Shown here: piece by piece, positions 32,279 to 40,725 of the stretch | Numbering within the stretch: the first letter of the stretch is position 1 | How the letters are laid out: every line of letters starts with the position of its first letter | Source: Candidatus Rhodoferax odensensis | GTDB taxonomy: Bacteria; Pseudomonadota; Gammaproteobacteria; Burkholderiales; Burkholderiaceae_C | DNA length: 64,000 nt | NCBI GenBank assembly: GCA_016718405.1 | Contig: JADKDJ010000003.1 | Span: forward strand, 372,001 to 436,000 | Direction: 5' to 3' | Made by a program: the position numbers and the translations under genes | Notes under the pieces: generated by a model | What the model was told of the DNA's origin: nothing | The model's database searches: none | Seen by the model: the letters and a program-made list of their open reading frames with translations, nothing else

Positions 32279-33910
32279 TCAATTGGCCGATTGCAACGCC
32301 AAGCCGGCATGCTCTCGCAGCGGATGAAAGTGAATCTTGGGAAAACGTTCCTGGGCCAGGCGCACGTCATACGGTGATGTGCACAGATAGGCCAGCGTGT
32401 CGGCAGCGTCGCGCGCCATGCGCGCCGGGTAGGCGTTCATGAAAGTGGTCAACTCGGCTTGCGTGTCGGCAGTGATCCAACGCGCGCCGGTGTACTGGCT
32501 GCTTTCGAGCCGAATGTCGGCGTCATACTCGCCCTTGAGGCGGTGCTGCACCACTTCAAATTGCAATTGTCCGACCGCACCCAGCAGCATGTTGCCGCCC
32601 ATCTCGGGGCGGAACACCTGAATGGCGCCCTCCTCGCCCAACTGCGCCAGACCTTGCTGCAGCTGCTTGGTGCGCAGCGGGTTCCGCAATACAACGGTCA
32701 TGAACAGTTCTGGCGCGAAGAAAGGCAGTCCGGTGTACTGCAGGTTGATCGTGCCATCGGTGATGGTGTCGCCCAACTGCACGCCACCGTGGGTGGTAAA
32801 ACCCACGATGTCTCCGGCGTAGGCTTCCTCCACGGCTTCGCGGCGCTGGCTCATGAAGGTCACCACGCTGGTCGGGCGGAGTTCCTTGCCGGTGCGCATC
32901 ACCTTGAGTTTCATTCCGGGGGTGTACTTGCCCGAGGCCATGCGCACAAAGGCAATGCGGTCACGGTGCGAGGGGTCCATATTGGCCTGCACCTTGAAGA
33001 CCACACCCGAGAAGGCTTCGTCGTCGGGCTGAACCTCGCGCACGACAGGCTGACGGTTGACCACGCATGAACTGGTGCGGCTTTGCGGTGATGGCGCCAA
33101 GTCGACCAGTGCGTCGAGCACCTCCATCACACCGAAGTTGTTTACCCCTGAGCCAAAAAAGACCGGGGTTTGCTTTCCGGCCAGGAAAGCGCCGTGGTCC
33201 CAGGTGGGAGAAGCACCCGTCGCCAGCTCCATGCTGCCCAGGGCGGTCTCGAACTCATGGCCAAAGCGCTGCAGCAATGCTCCTTGGTCCGACAGTGGCA
33301 CGGTGTCGAAGTCCTGCGGGCGACGATCCGAGCCCGACTCGAACACGGTCATGTTGTGGGTGCGCAGGTTGATGATGCCGCCGAAGGACTTGCCCTGGCC
33401 GACCGGCCAGGTCATGGGCACACAAGGCATGCCCAGTTCGCGCTCGACCTCATCGAGGATGTCCAGTGGGTCACGCACCTCTCGGTCCATCTTGTTGACG
33501 AAGGTGATGACCGGCGTGTCGCGCTGGCGGCACACCTCGATCAGGCGGCGTGTTTGTGCTTCCACGCCGTTGGCGGCGTCAATCACCATCAGGGCAGAGT
33601 CCACTGCAGTGAGCACGCGGTAGGTGTCTTCCGAGAAGTCTTTGTGGCCAGGTGTGTCGAGCAGGTTGATGACGTGGTCGCGGTACAGCATTTGCATCAC
33701 CGAGCTGGCCACTGAAATGCCGCGCTGTTTCTCGATCTCCATCCAATCGGACGTGGCGTGGCGGCTGGCCTTGCGGGCCTTGACCGAGCCGGCGATCTGG
33801 ATCGCACCCGAGAACAGCAGCAGCTTCTCGGTCAGCGTGGTCTTGCCCGCGTCGGGGTGGGAGATGATGGCAAAGGTACGGCGGCGACGGGTTTCGGCGG
33901 TGTAGGACAC
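32279..33910 (-). CDS. prfC: peptide chain release factor 3
   Basis: GTPase that recycles RF1/RF2 from the ribosome after termination. G-domain motifs: 'ISHPDAGKTTLTEKL' (P-loop), 'DTPGHKDFSEDTYR' and 'FVNKMDRE', with 'RGISVASSVMQ' as switch I. C-terminal segments 'GAVGQLQFEVVQHRLKGEY' and 'SPYDVRLAQERFPKIHF' match RF3. GTG 33910 gives VSYTAETRRRRTFAI, the expected start, while the open frame extends upstream without family similarity. At 543 residues the length is normal. Confidence 0.95.
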   Translation of the reverse strand: MSYTAETRRRRTFAIISHPDAGKTTLTEKLLLFSGAIQIAGSVKARKASRHATSDWMEIEKQRGISVASSVMQMLYRDHVINLLDTPGHKDFSEDTYRVLTAVDSALMVIDAANGVEAQTRRLIEVCRQRDTPVITFVNKMDREVRDPLDILDEVERELGMPCVPMTWPVGQGKSFGGIINLRTHNMTVFESGSDRRPQDFDTVPLSDQGALLQRFGHEFETALGSMELATGASPTWDHGAFLAGKQTPVFFGSGVNNFGVMEVLDALVDLAPSPQSRTSSCVVNRQPVVREVQPDDEAFSGVVFKVQANMDPSHRDRIAFVRMASGKYTPGMKLKVMRTGKELRPTSVVTFMSQRREAVEEAYAGDIVGFTTHGGVQLGDTITDGTINLQYTGLPFFAPELFMTVVLRNPLRTKQLQQGLAQLGEEGAIQVFRPEMGGNMLLGAVGQLQFEVVQHRLKGEYDADIRLESSQYTGARWITADTQAELTTFMNAYPARMARDAADTLAYLCTSPYDVRLAQERFPKIHFHPLREHAGLALQSAN

Positions 33911-34077
33911 AAGGGTTCCAGAAGATGAGTCAGAGCGGGCGCACACCCGGCTCAGAACCCGGTGAGTCCCGTCCTGCCATGTGATGCAGCGCATGCAAGC
34001 GAGCGCCCGGATATCGCGATTTTATCGGAGGCCGCGGCTGCGAGCCCTGCCGCGAGACGGGACAAGTAGACACTTTG

Positions 34078-34083
34078 TATAAT
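34078..34083 (+). promoter_or_regulatory. -10 element of the ahcY operon
   Basis: A perfect TATAAT ten bases before the riboswitch begins. No good -35 hexamer is visible at the usual distance. It places the transcript start near 34090, immediately before the conserved CCGAGGAGCGC of the aptamer. Confidence 0.55.
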
Positions 34084-34091
34084 CGAACCCA

Positions 34092-34190
34092 TCCGAGGAG
34101 CGCTGCAGTTCATCCATCCATGAATGAGGCTCGGACCGCGTGATTGAGTTGTCGCGACTCGATCCACCGCATTAACGGCGCTCACCCACT
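34092..34190 (+). promoter_or_regulatory. S-adenosylhomocysteine (SAH) riboswitch
   Basis: The conserved core CCGAGGAGCGCTGC (34093-34106) and its partners are all present. CCGAG pairs with CTCGG at 34130-34134, and GAGCGC (34098-34103) pairs with GCGCTC (34178-34183) in the pseudoknot-forming strand AACGGCGCTCACCC. Between them is a hairpin, GATTGAGT...ACTCGATC (34141-34163). This is the arrangement of the SAH aptamer found before ahcY in proteobacteria. Binding of SAH turns the recycling operon on. Confidence 0.92.
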
Positions 34191-34274
34191 GTATTGGTTG
34201 GTGAGCCTTGTTCCCCAAGTTTCCGGCTGTCAGTGGTTGTTCGAACCCGTATGGAACCAACCAAGGAGACTGCC

Positions 34275-35717
34275 ATGAGCATCGTTGCCCAGCCCAAACC
34301 AGACTACATCATTGCCGACTTGGGCCTTGCCGCCTGGGGCCGCAAGGAACTCAATATCGCTCAGACCGAGATGCCTGGCTTGATGGCGATTCGCGAAGAG
34401 TTTGCCAAAAGCCAGCCGCTCAAGGGCGCGCGCATCACCGGATCGCTTCACATGACGATTCAGACCGGTGTGTTGGTTGAGACCTTGCAGGCGCTGGGCG
34501 CGCAGGTGCGCTGGGCCTCCTGCAACATCTTCTCCACGCAGGACCATGCTGCCGCCGCGTTGGTGGAACGCGGTACGCCGGTGTTTGCCTACAAGGGCGA
34601 GACGCTGGCTGACTATTGGGACTACACACACCGCATCTTCGAATTCGGCCCCAAGGGCTCCAAGACCGAAGGCCCGAACATGATCCTGGACGACGGCGGT
34701 GATGCCACGCTGCTGATGCACCTGGGTGCCAAGGCTGAGGGTGACATCAAGGTGTTGGCCAAACCGGGCAGCGAAGAAGAAGTCTGCCTGTTCAATGCGA
34801 TCAAGGCCAAACTCAAGCTTGATCCCACCTGGTATAGCCGCCGCCTCAAGCACATCATTGGCGTCACCGAAGAAACCACAACCGGCGTGCACCGCTTGAA
34901 CGAAATGTCGGCCAAGGGAACCCTGGCCATGCGCGCCATCAACGTCAACGACTCGGTTACCAAAAGCAAGTTCGATAACCTGTACGGCTGCCGCGAGTCG
35001 CTGGTGGATGCGATCAAGCGCGCCACGGATGTGATGATCGCTGGCAAGGTTGCCTTGGTCGCCGGCTACGGTGATGTCGGCAAGGGCTCGGCCCAGGCCC
35101 TGCGCGCCTTGTCCGCGCAAGTGTGGGTGACCGAGATCGACCCGATCAACGCCTTGCAAGCGGCGATGGAGGGTTTCAAGGTCGTCACGATGGAGTACGC
35201 CGCCGACAAGTGCGACATCTTCGTCACGGCCACTGGCAACAAGAACGTCATCACCTACCAGCACATGGCCGCCATGAAGGACCAGGCCATCGTGTGCAAC
35301 ATCGGGCACTTCGACAACGAGATCGACGTGGCCTCGCTTTCCAAGTGCAAGTGGGAAGAGATCAAGCCACAGGTGGATCACGTGATCTTCCCGGCCAAGG
35401 GCAAAACCCCGGCCAAACGCATCATCCTGCTGGCCAAGGGCCGTTTGGTGAACCTGGGCTGCGGCACCGGACATCCCAGTTTTGTGATGTCGTCGAGTTT
35501 TGCCAACCAGACCATTGCGCAAATTGAGTTGTTCACCAAACCCAAGGAATACAAGGTCGGCAAGGTCTACGTGTTGCCCAAACACCTTGATGAAAAGGTG
35601 GCGCGCCTGCACCTCACCAAGGTTGGCGCCATGCTGAGTGAGTTGACCGATGAGCAGGCCGCCTACATTGGCGTGAGCAAGGCCGGGCCTTACAAGGCCG
35701 ACAGCTACCGCTACTGA
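34275..35717 (+). CDS. ahcY: adenosylhomocysteinase (S-adenosylhomocysteine hydrolase)
   Basis: Splits SAH into adenosine and homocysteine with bound NAD+, relieving product inhibition of methyltransferases. 480 residues. NAD-binding loop 'GYGDVGKGSAQAL', substrate-site segments 'GSLHMTIQTGVL' and 'NLYGCRESLVDAIKRATDVM' (cut), and the C-terminal 'KADSYRY' are typical. AAGGAG at 34263-34268 supports ATG 34275. It is first in an operon with tlyA and metF, downstream of an SAH riboswitch. Confidence 0.97.
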   Translation: MSIVAQPKPDYIIADLGLAAWGRKELNIAQTEMPGLMAIREEFAKSQPLKGARITGSLHMTIQTGVLVETLQALGAQVRWASCNIFSTQDHAAAALVERGTPVFAYKGETLADYWDYTHRIFEFGPKGSKTEGPNMILDDGGDATLLMHLGAKAEGDIKVLAKPGSEEEVCLFNAIKAKLKLDPTWYSRRLKHIIGVTEETTTGVHRLNEMSAKGTLAMRAINVNDSVTKSKFDNLYGCRESLVDAIKRATDVMIAGKVALVAGYGDVGKGSAQALRALSAQVWVTEIDPINALQAAMEGFKVVTMEYAADKCDIFVTATGNKNVITYQHMAAMKDQAIVCNIGHFDNEIDVASLSKCKWEEIKPQVDHVIFPAKGKTPAKRIILLAKGRLVNLGCGTGHPSFVMSSSFANQTIAQIELFTKPKEYKVGKVYVLPKHLDEKVARLHLTKVGAMLSELTDEQAAYIGVSKAGPYKADSYRY

Positions 35718-36562
35718 TGCGTGCTGACCAACTGCTGCTGCAGCGCGGCCTGGCCAGCTCACGCTCGCAGGCGCAGCGCCTGATTGGGGCGGGCGTGCAG
35801 TGGCGCGAGCACACGGCTCAGTCGACGAGCGCTTACCGGCGCATTGTCAAGAACAGTGACGAAGTGCCGGACGACGCGCAGATCGAGTTGCTCGACAGCA
35901 GTGAAGCGCGTTATGTCTCGCGTGGTGGGCTCAAGCTCGAAGGGGCGCTGCGTCACAGTGGCCTGCTGGTCACCGGCAAGACTTGCCTGGATCTTGGGCA
36001 GTCAACCGGGGGGTTCACCGACTGTCTGTTGCAGCAGGGTGCTGCGCGGGTGGTGGGCGTTGATGTTGGATCCGGCCAGTTGCACCCGCAGCTGCGCCAG
36101 GATGCAAGGGTGCTGGCCCTTGAAGGCGTCAACGCGCGGTACCTGGAGGCCGAGAACTTCATCGCGACCGGCGCCGACGGGCTGTCCTGTGTGGGTAATG
36201 CTGACGATTCGGTGATTGACGCGGAGGTCCGCGCCTCTGAGGTCAGCTTCGATCTGATCGTCGGTGACCTGGCGTTTATTTCGCAGACGCTGGTGATGCC
36301 CGCTTGTGTGCCCTTTCTGCGCTCTGGCGGTGCCGTCCTGATGCTGGTCAAGCCCCAATTCGAGTTGCAGCCCGGTCAGGTGGGCAAGGGTGGCATCGTC
36401 AGGGATGAAAGCCTGTACGCGGACGTGGAGCAACGTATTCGCGGATGTTATGCCGAGCTGGGCCTGATCGTGCGGGGCTGGTACGAGAGCCCGATTCTGG
36501 GGGGCGACGGAAATCGCGAGTTCTTTGTCTGTGCAGAGAAACCACAAGGGGCCAACACATGA
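35717..36562 (+). CDS. tlyA: TlyA-family rRNA (cytidine-2'-O)-methyltransferase / hemolysin-like
   Basis: 281 residues. An N-terminal S4 RNA-binding domain ('MRADQLLLQRGLASSRSQAQRLI') is followed by an FtsJ-like SAM-dependent methyltransferase: 'YVSRGGLKLEGAL', SAM loop 'CLDLGQSTGGFTDCLLQ', 'VVGVDVGSGQLHP' and 'LIVGDLAFISQTLV'. Mycobacterial TlyA methylates 16S and 23S rRNA, and the haemolysin name is historical. The ATG overlaps the ahcY stop (TGATG) and its own stop overlaps the metF start, so the three are translationally coupled. SAM use fits the SAH-responsive operon. An insertion ('GADGLSCVGNADDSVIDAE') interrupts the domain. Confidence 0.88.
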   Translation: MRADQLLLQRGLASSRSQAQRLIGAGVQWREHTAQSTSAYRRIVKNSDEVPDDAQIELLDSSEARYVSRGGLKLEGALRHSGLLVTGKTCLDLGQSTGGFTDCLLQQGAARVVGVDVGSGQLHPQLRQDARVLALEGVNARYLEAENFIATGADGLSCVGNADDSVIDAEVRASEVSFDLIVGDLAFISQTLVMPACVPFLRSGGAVLMLVKPQFELQPGQVGKGGIVRDESLYADVEQRIRGCYAELGLIVRGWYESPILGGDGNREFFVCAEKPQGANT

Positions 36563-37401
36563 CGTCTCAGATCGACAACCTGCCCATCAGTATCGAGTTC
36601 TTCCCGCCCAAGACGCCCGATGGCATGGAGAAGTTGCGCCAGGTGCGCCAGCAGTTGTACGTCCTGAAGCCTGAATTCTGCTCGGTGACTTTCGGCGCGG
36701 GCGGGTCCACGCAAGAGGGCACCTTTGCCGCGGTGCGCGACATTCTGGCCGAGGGCGTTGACGCAGCCTCTCACTTTTCCTGCATTGGTGCGACTCGCGC
36801 TGGCGTGCGCGAGCAGCTCGTCATCCTGCGTGCCATGGGCGTGAAGCGCTTGGTCGCGCTGCGTGGCGACTTGCCCAGCGGCTACGGCACTGGCGGCGAG
36901 TTTCAGTACGCCAGCGACCTGGTGGCCTTCATTCGACACGAAACCGGAGATGACTTTCGCATCGAGGTGGCGGCCTATCCGGAGGTCCATCCGCAGGCCA
37001 AGTCGCCCGCGTCGGACTTGCAGGCGTTTGCCAGCAAGGTGCGCGCCGGGGCCAACTCGGCCATCACCCAGTATTTCTATAACGCCGATGCCTATTTCCG
37101 CTTTGTAGAAGACGCCGATGCATTGGGGCTGCAGGTGCCGGTGGTGCCGGGCATCATGCCCATCACCAGTTCGACGCAGTTGATGCGCTTCAGCGATGCC
37201 TGCGGCGCCGAGATTCCGCGCTGGATCCGCTTGCGCTTGCAGTCGTTTGGAGATGACTCGGCATCGATCAAGGCCTTCGGGCTGGATGTGGTTACCGCCC
37301 TGTGCGAGCAGCTGCGCGCCGGTGGTGCACCGGGTCTGCACTTCTACAGCATGAACCAGAGCGTCGCAACACTGGAGATCTGTCGGCGCTTGGCGCTCTA
37401 G
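36559..37401 (+). CDS. metF: 5,10-methylenetetrahydrofolate reductase
   Basis: FAD-dependent formation of 5-methyltetrahydrofolate for methionine synthesis. 280 residues in a TIM barrel: 'ISIEFFPPKTPDGMEKL', 'SVTFGAGGSTQEGTF', 'LVALRGDLPSGYG', 'GANSAITQYFYNADAYFRF' and 'GIMPITSSTQLMRF'. ATG 36559 overlaps the tlyA stop in ATGA. Together with ahcY it regenerates methionine from homocysteine, which explains control by the SAH riboswitch. Its TAG stop overlaps the convergent rlmJ stop in the palindrome CTAG. Confidence 0.96.
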   Translation: MTSQIDNLPISIEFFPPKTPDGMEKLRQVRQQLYVLKPEFCSVTFGAGGSTQEGTFAAVRDILAEGVDAASHFSCIGATRAGVREQLVILRAMGVKRLVALRGDLPSGYGTGGEFQYASDLVAFIRHETGDDFRIEVAAYPEVHPQAKSPASDLQAFASKVRAGANSAITQYFYNADAYFRFVEDADALGLQVPVVPGIMPITSSTQLMRFSDACGAEIPRWIRLRLQSFGDDSASIKAFGLDVVTALCEQLRAGGAPGLHFYSMNQSVATLEICRRLAL

Positions 37402-38345
37402 CCGGACTCCAACACAAAGGACGCATGTTGGTCCTGCCCCAACAGTTCCACCATCTGCGGCAGCGCGTCCTTCAACAAGGCCTTGAGTGTGTGTGGCGGG
37501 TTGACCACGAAGACGCCACTGGCACTGAGGCCCGGGCGCACCACCTCGCCGGCCGCGTCCTTGCCCAGCTTGTTGGACTTGATGTTCAGACTGGCGTTGA
37601 GCCAGCTCTTGCCCGCCTTAATGGCGAGGTTCTTGAGTTTGCGCGGCAAGTCATGTGACTCCGGGCGCGGAATCAATGGGTACCAAACCACATAGGTGCC
37701 GGTGGCAAAACGCTGTAACGCCTCGCTCACCATCGCCACCACACGCGGGTAGTCGCTCTTTATTTCGTAACTCGGGTCACACAAGACCAGCGCGCGCCGC
37801 GAGGGCGGTGGCAAGAACTTCTTCAGCCCCTCGAAACCGTCCTGGTCGAACACCTCGATCTGTCGCCCGGCGTTGAGTTGACCAATGTTGGCTAGCAGAG
37901 TGCGGGCGTCGGTGGGGTGCAACTCGAACAGTTTGAGTCGGTCGTGCTCGCGCAACAGCTGGTGAATGATGAAGGGCGAGCCCGGATAGACCCGGTGGCG
38001 GCCTTTGGCGTTGAAACTGGCGACCATATCCAGGTAGGCCTGCAGTGCCGAGGCGCGCGCGGCGGGCACCGGCGCGTTTGCGCCAGCGTCACCGGTTGAC
38101 CCTTTTTTGCCCGTCGCGGGGGCAGCGGCCGTCTTGGCAGTCAGGCGCAGCAGACCCTCGTCGGCCTCGCCGCTGGTTTGTGCGTAGTCACCATCCAACC
38201 GGTAGAGGCCAGCCCCTGCGTGAGTGTCCACTACCAGCAAAGCAGTGTCCTTTTGGGTCAGGTGCTGGAGGATGGCCATCAACGCCGTGTGCTTGAGTAC
38301 GTCGGCATGGTTGCCGGCATGAAATGCGTGGCGGTAACTGAACAT
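37398..38345 (-). CDS. rlmJ: 23S rRNA (adenine-2030-N6)-methyltransferase
   Basis: 315 residues. It starts 'FSYRHAFHAGNHADVLKH', the RlmJ/ComJ signature. The catalytic motif is 'VLCDPSYEIKSDY' (the DPP-Y type motif with Ser in place of the second Pro), followed by 'YVVWYPLIPRPE'. Between residues about 70 and 100 there is an extra Ala/Gly/Pro/Lys-rich stretch that E. coli RlmJ lacks, accounting for the greater length. It is divergent from rplM, whose leader begins close by. Confidence 0.9.
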   Translation of the reverse strand: MFSYRHAFHAGNHADVLKHTALMAILQHLTQKDTALLVVDTHAGAGLYRLDGDYAQTSGEADEGLLRLTAKTAAAPATGKKGSTGDAGANAPVPAARASALQAYLDMVASFNAKGRHRVYPGSPFIIHQLLREHDRLKLFELHPTDARTLLANIGQLNAGRQIEVFDQDGFEGLKKFLPPPSRRALVLCDPSYEIKSDYPRVVAMVSEALQRFATGTYVVWYPLIPRPESHDLPRKLKNLAIKAGKSWLNASLNIKSNKLGKDAAGEVVRPGLSASGVFVVNPPHTLKALLKDALPQMVELLGQDQHASFVLESG

Positions 38346-38379
38346 CTGCGAATGGTAACCGCAATGCCCAAAGATTTCG

Positions 38380-38534
38380 TATAATGGAAGGCTTCCCAGC
38401 GCACTTGTGGCTCCGCGGGGAAGCTTGAACCCCCACCTAAGAGATTCCCGTCAGAGGAACGCCGACCGTGGAAAAGAGCGACACGGAAGTTAGCCCCGTA
38501 GGTTAGCCAAACCCTCCTTTACAAGAGAAATCTC
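38380..38534 (+). promoter_or_regulatory. promoter -10 box and leader of the rplM-rpsI operon
   Basis: TATAAT at 38380-38385 sits about 150 bases before rplM, so the message should carry an untranslated leader of about 140 bases. The leader contains a hairpin TTCCC...GGGGAA (38393-38424), repeated GTTAGCC motifs near 38490 and 38503, and AAGAG before the ATG. Such leaders often mediate autogenous control by a ribosomal protein. No named leader family was recognised. Confidence 0.45.
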
Positions 38535-38963
38535 ATGTCAACTTTCAGCGCAAAACCCGCTGAGGTCGTGCACGAGTGGTTTGTGATTGACGCGACCGAC
38601 AAGGTCCTCGGACGAGTAGCCAGCGAAGTTGCTCTCCGTTTGCGCGGCAAACACAAGGCCATTTACACGCCTCACGTCGATACTGGTGACTTCATTGTCA
38701 TCATCAACGCAGCCCAGCTGCGTGTTACCGGGGCCAAGTCCCTGGACAAGGTGTACTACCGTCACTCGGGTTACCCGGGCGGCATCAGCTCCACCAATTT
38801 CCGCGACATGCAAGCCAAGTTTCCCGGCCGCGCTTTGGAAAAAGCCGTCAAGGGCATGCTGCCCAAGGGGCCGCTGGGCTACGCCATGATCAAGAAGCTC
38901 AAGGTGTACGGTGGTGCCGAGCACCCGCACACTGCCCAGCAGCCCAAAGTGTTGGAAATCTAA
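38535..38963 (+). CDS. rplM: 50S ribosomal protein L13
   Basis: 142 residues, the normal L13 length. 'WFVIDATDKVLGRVASEVALRLRGK', 'YYRHSGYPGGI' and 'AVKGMLPKGPLGYAMIKKLKVYGG' (quoted in parts) are diagnostic. It is an early-assembly large-subunit protein. rpsI follows after 10 bases, the universal L13-S9 pair. Confidence 0.98.
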   Translation: MSTFSAKPAEVVHEWFVIDATDKVLGRVASEVALRLRGKHKAIYTPHVDTGDFIVIINAAQLRVTGAKSLDKVYYRHSGYPGGISSTNFRDMQAKFPGRALEKAVKGMLPKGPLGYAMIKKLKVYGGAEHPHTAQQPKVLEI

Positions 38964-38973
38964 GGAGCTTCAA

Positions 38974-39366
38974 ATGATTGGTGAATGGAACAATGGCACA
39001 GGCCGTCGCAAATCCAGCGTCGCCCGCGTGTTTCTGAAAAAAGGCTCCGGCCAGATCGTGGTCAATGGCAAAGCCATTGAAAAGTTCTTCGGTCGCGCCA
39101 CCTCGATCATGATTTGCAAGCAGCCCCTGATGCTGACCAACCACGCCGAGACCTTTGACGTGATGGTCAACGTGGCCGGTGGCGGCGAGTCCGGTCAGGC
39201 CGGTGCAGTGCGCCACGGCATTACCCGCGCCCTGATTGATTACGACGCAACGCTCAAGCCCGAGCTGAGCAAGGCCGGCTTTGTGACGCGTGATGCGCGC
39301 GAAGTTGAGCGCAAGAAGGTTGGCTTGCACGGCGCACGTCGCCGCAAGCAGTTCAGCAAGCGCTAA
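38974..39366 (+). CDS. rpsI: 30S ribosomal protein S9
   Basis: 130 residues. It begins 'GEWNNGTGRRKSSVARVFLK' and ends with the basic tail 'GARRRKQFSKR' that reaches the tRNA in the ribosomal P site. AAGGAG precedes ATG 38974. It is co-transcribed with rplM and followed by two hairpins, the second a clear terminator. Confidence 0.98.
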   Translation: MIGEWNNGTGRRKSSVARVFLKKGSGQIVVNGKAIEKFFGRATSIMICKQPLMLTNHAETFDVMVNVAGGGESGQAGAVRHGITRALIDYDATLKPELSKAGFVTRDAREVERKKVGLHGARRRKQFSKR

Positions 39367-39372
39367 CTCATC

Positions 39373-39442
39373 GCAACACTCGCAGCATCGAGTGTTGCCA
39401 GTCAAAAAGCCGCTCGGCCCTCAGGCCTGGCGGCTTTTTTGG
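39373..39442 (+). terminator. terminator region of rplM-rpsI
   Basis: A perfect 10-base stem, GCAACACTCG/CGAGTGTTGC with loop CAGCAT (39373-39398), is followed by a second stem AAAAAGCCGC...GCGGCTTTTTT (39404-39440) with an internal GGCC/GGCC pairing and a T tract. The second hairpin is a typical rho-independent terminator. The first may protect the mRNA end. Confidence 0.85.
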
Positions 39443-39518
39443 TTTCAGCATCACTTGGTTACAAGTTCGCCCATGCCGATGCCGCACGTTGCGCCGTGGC
39501 TGCTAGACTTTGCCCTCC

Positions 39519-40247
39519 ATGCGATTTCGCCTGCTCCGACGCCGTTTGACCATCAGTGCCCCGCGCATGGCCGTGCGCAGTGCGCTGCCCTGGCCGTTTC
39601 GCTGGGCAGTGCTCGCAATCGTCTTTGGGTTTTGTGCCGCGATTGGGTTGTGGGCCTTTGAGTTCGGGAAAGATATTGCTGGCCTGGACCGCGGAACCAA
39701 AGATGAGCTGGTGCAATTGCGCTCGCAGCTCGCAACCATGCACGCCGAGGTGGCCAGTTTGCAGGCGGCGCGCGATAAGGCGCAGTTGATCGCCAATACA
39801 GCCGGCACGGAATTGACAGCCGAAAAGGCCGCCCAGCAGCGACTCATTGCGCAAGCCAAGCAGCTCGAATCGGAAAACCGTACTTTGCGGGATGACCTGG
39901 GCTTTTTTGAGCGACTTATCCCCAGTTCTGGCGGGGCCGGCATGTCGATCCGGGGGCTGCAGGCCGAGGTCAAGGATGGGCGAGAGCTCAAGTGGCAGGT
40001 GCTGGTCATCCAGGCGGTCAAAAATGCGCCCGAATTCAAGGGTCGGCTTGAACTGACTTTCAATGGCGTGCAGAATGGCAAACCCTGGTCGGGGGGATTG
40101 CCAACCGGGGCGCAATCCATCACGCTGGGCCAGTACGGGCGGATGGAGGGCGCGTTTGAGCTCCCTCCCCATACTCTCGTGAAGACCGTCTCTGCCAAGG
40201 TGATGGACGGTTCAGTGACCAAAGCCACACAGACTATCAAGTTGTAA
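39519..40247 (+). CDS. DUF6776-type single-pass membrane protein with coiled coil
   Basis: 242 residues. A basic N-terminus is followed by one membrane helix ('WAVLAIVFGFCAAIGLWAF', about 27-45), a coiled coil (about 60-130; repeated Ala/Leu/Glu heptads) and a beta-rich C-terminal domain ('WQVLVIQAVKNAPEFKGRLEL', 'LPPHTLVKTVSAKVMDG'). ATG 39519 places the helix correctly. The function is not known. Its place before a bactofilin gene (spacing about 23 bases) suggests a partner of that cytoskeletal protein, an inference from order only. Confidence 0.7.
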   Translation: MRFRLLRRRLTISAPRMAVRSALPWPFRWAVLAIVFGFCAAIGLWAFEFGKDIAGLDRGTKDELVQLRSQLATMHAEVASLQAARDKAQLIANTAGTELTAEKAAQQRLIAQAKQLESENRTLRDDLGFFERLIPSSGGAGMSIRGLQAEVKDGRELKWQVLVIQAVKNAPEFKGRLELTFNGVQNGKPWSGGLPTGAQSITLGQYGRMEGAFELPPHTLVKTVSAKVMDGSVTKATQTIKL

Positions 40248-40270
40248 ATCGAAGCGCGGAAGGTGCCACC

Positions 40271-40666
40271 ATGTTCAACAAGAAGAAACAGCCCCCCATC
40301 AAGAGCCTGATCGCTGAAGGCAGTCAAATCGACGGCAATTTCACCTTTGGCGATGGTTTGCGGGTCGATGGCGGCATCAAGGGCAACATCTACTCGAATC
40401 CGGAATTACCCAGCATCCTGGTGATCTCAGAGACCGCCTGCGTCGTTGGCGAAATCAATGCCGACCACATCATCATCAACGGTAGCGTGACAGGCGATGT
40501 GCACGCCAAACTGATGCTTGAACTGCAGCCAAAGGCCCGCATCGTGGGCAATGTTCAATACTCGGCCCTGGAGATGCACCAGGGAGCGTTGATCGCGGGC
40601 CAGTTGCGACCCCTGGTGGAAGGCGAGGAAAAACCCGCCCTGAAGCTGGCGGCAAACAACGCCTGA
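40271..40666 (+). CDS. bactofilin family cytoskeletal protein
   Basis: 131 residues of right-handed beta-helix: 'IAEGSQIDGNFTFGDGLRVDGGIKGNI', 'VVGEINADHIIINGSVTGDVHA' and 'LQPKARIVGNVQYSALEMHQGALIAGQL' (parts), the regular short repeats of bactofilins. These proteins polymerise without nucleotide and organise peptidoglycan enzymes or polar structures. The basic tail-less ends are short. An M23 peptidase gene lies three genes away, a combination often associated with bactofilins. Confidence 0.92.
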   Translation: MFNKKKQPPIKSLIAEGSQIDGNFTFGDGLRVDGGIKGNIYSNPELPSILVISETACVVGEINADHIIINGSVTGDVHAKLMLELQPKARIVGNVQYSALEMHQGALIAGQLRPLVEGEEKPALKLAANNA

Positions 40667-40725
40667 CACAATGGTTGACGGATTTGCTGTACTATTAACC
40701 CTATCCCATTGAATCGGAGGCCTCC

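Noticed and set aside
34239..34248. GTTCGAACCC resembling a tRNA T-loop
   Set aside because: No acceptor, D or anticodon stems around it. It is part of the ahcY leader.
34230..35762. 510-codon minus-strand open frame opposite ahcY
   Set aside because: Antisense of a certain ahcY gene. Low-complexity His/Gln/Leu content without domain similarity.
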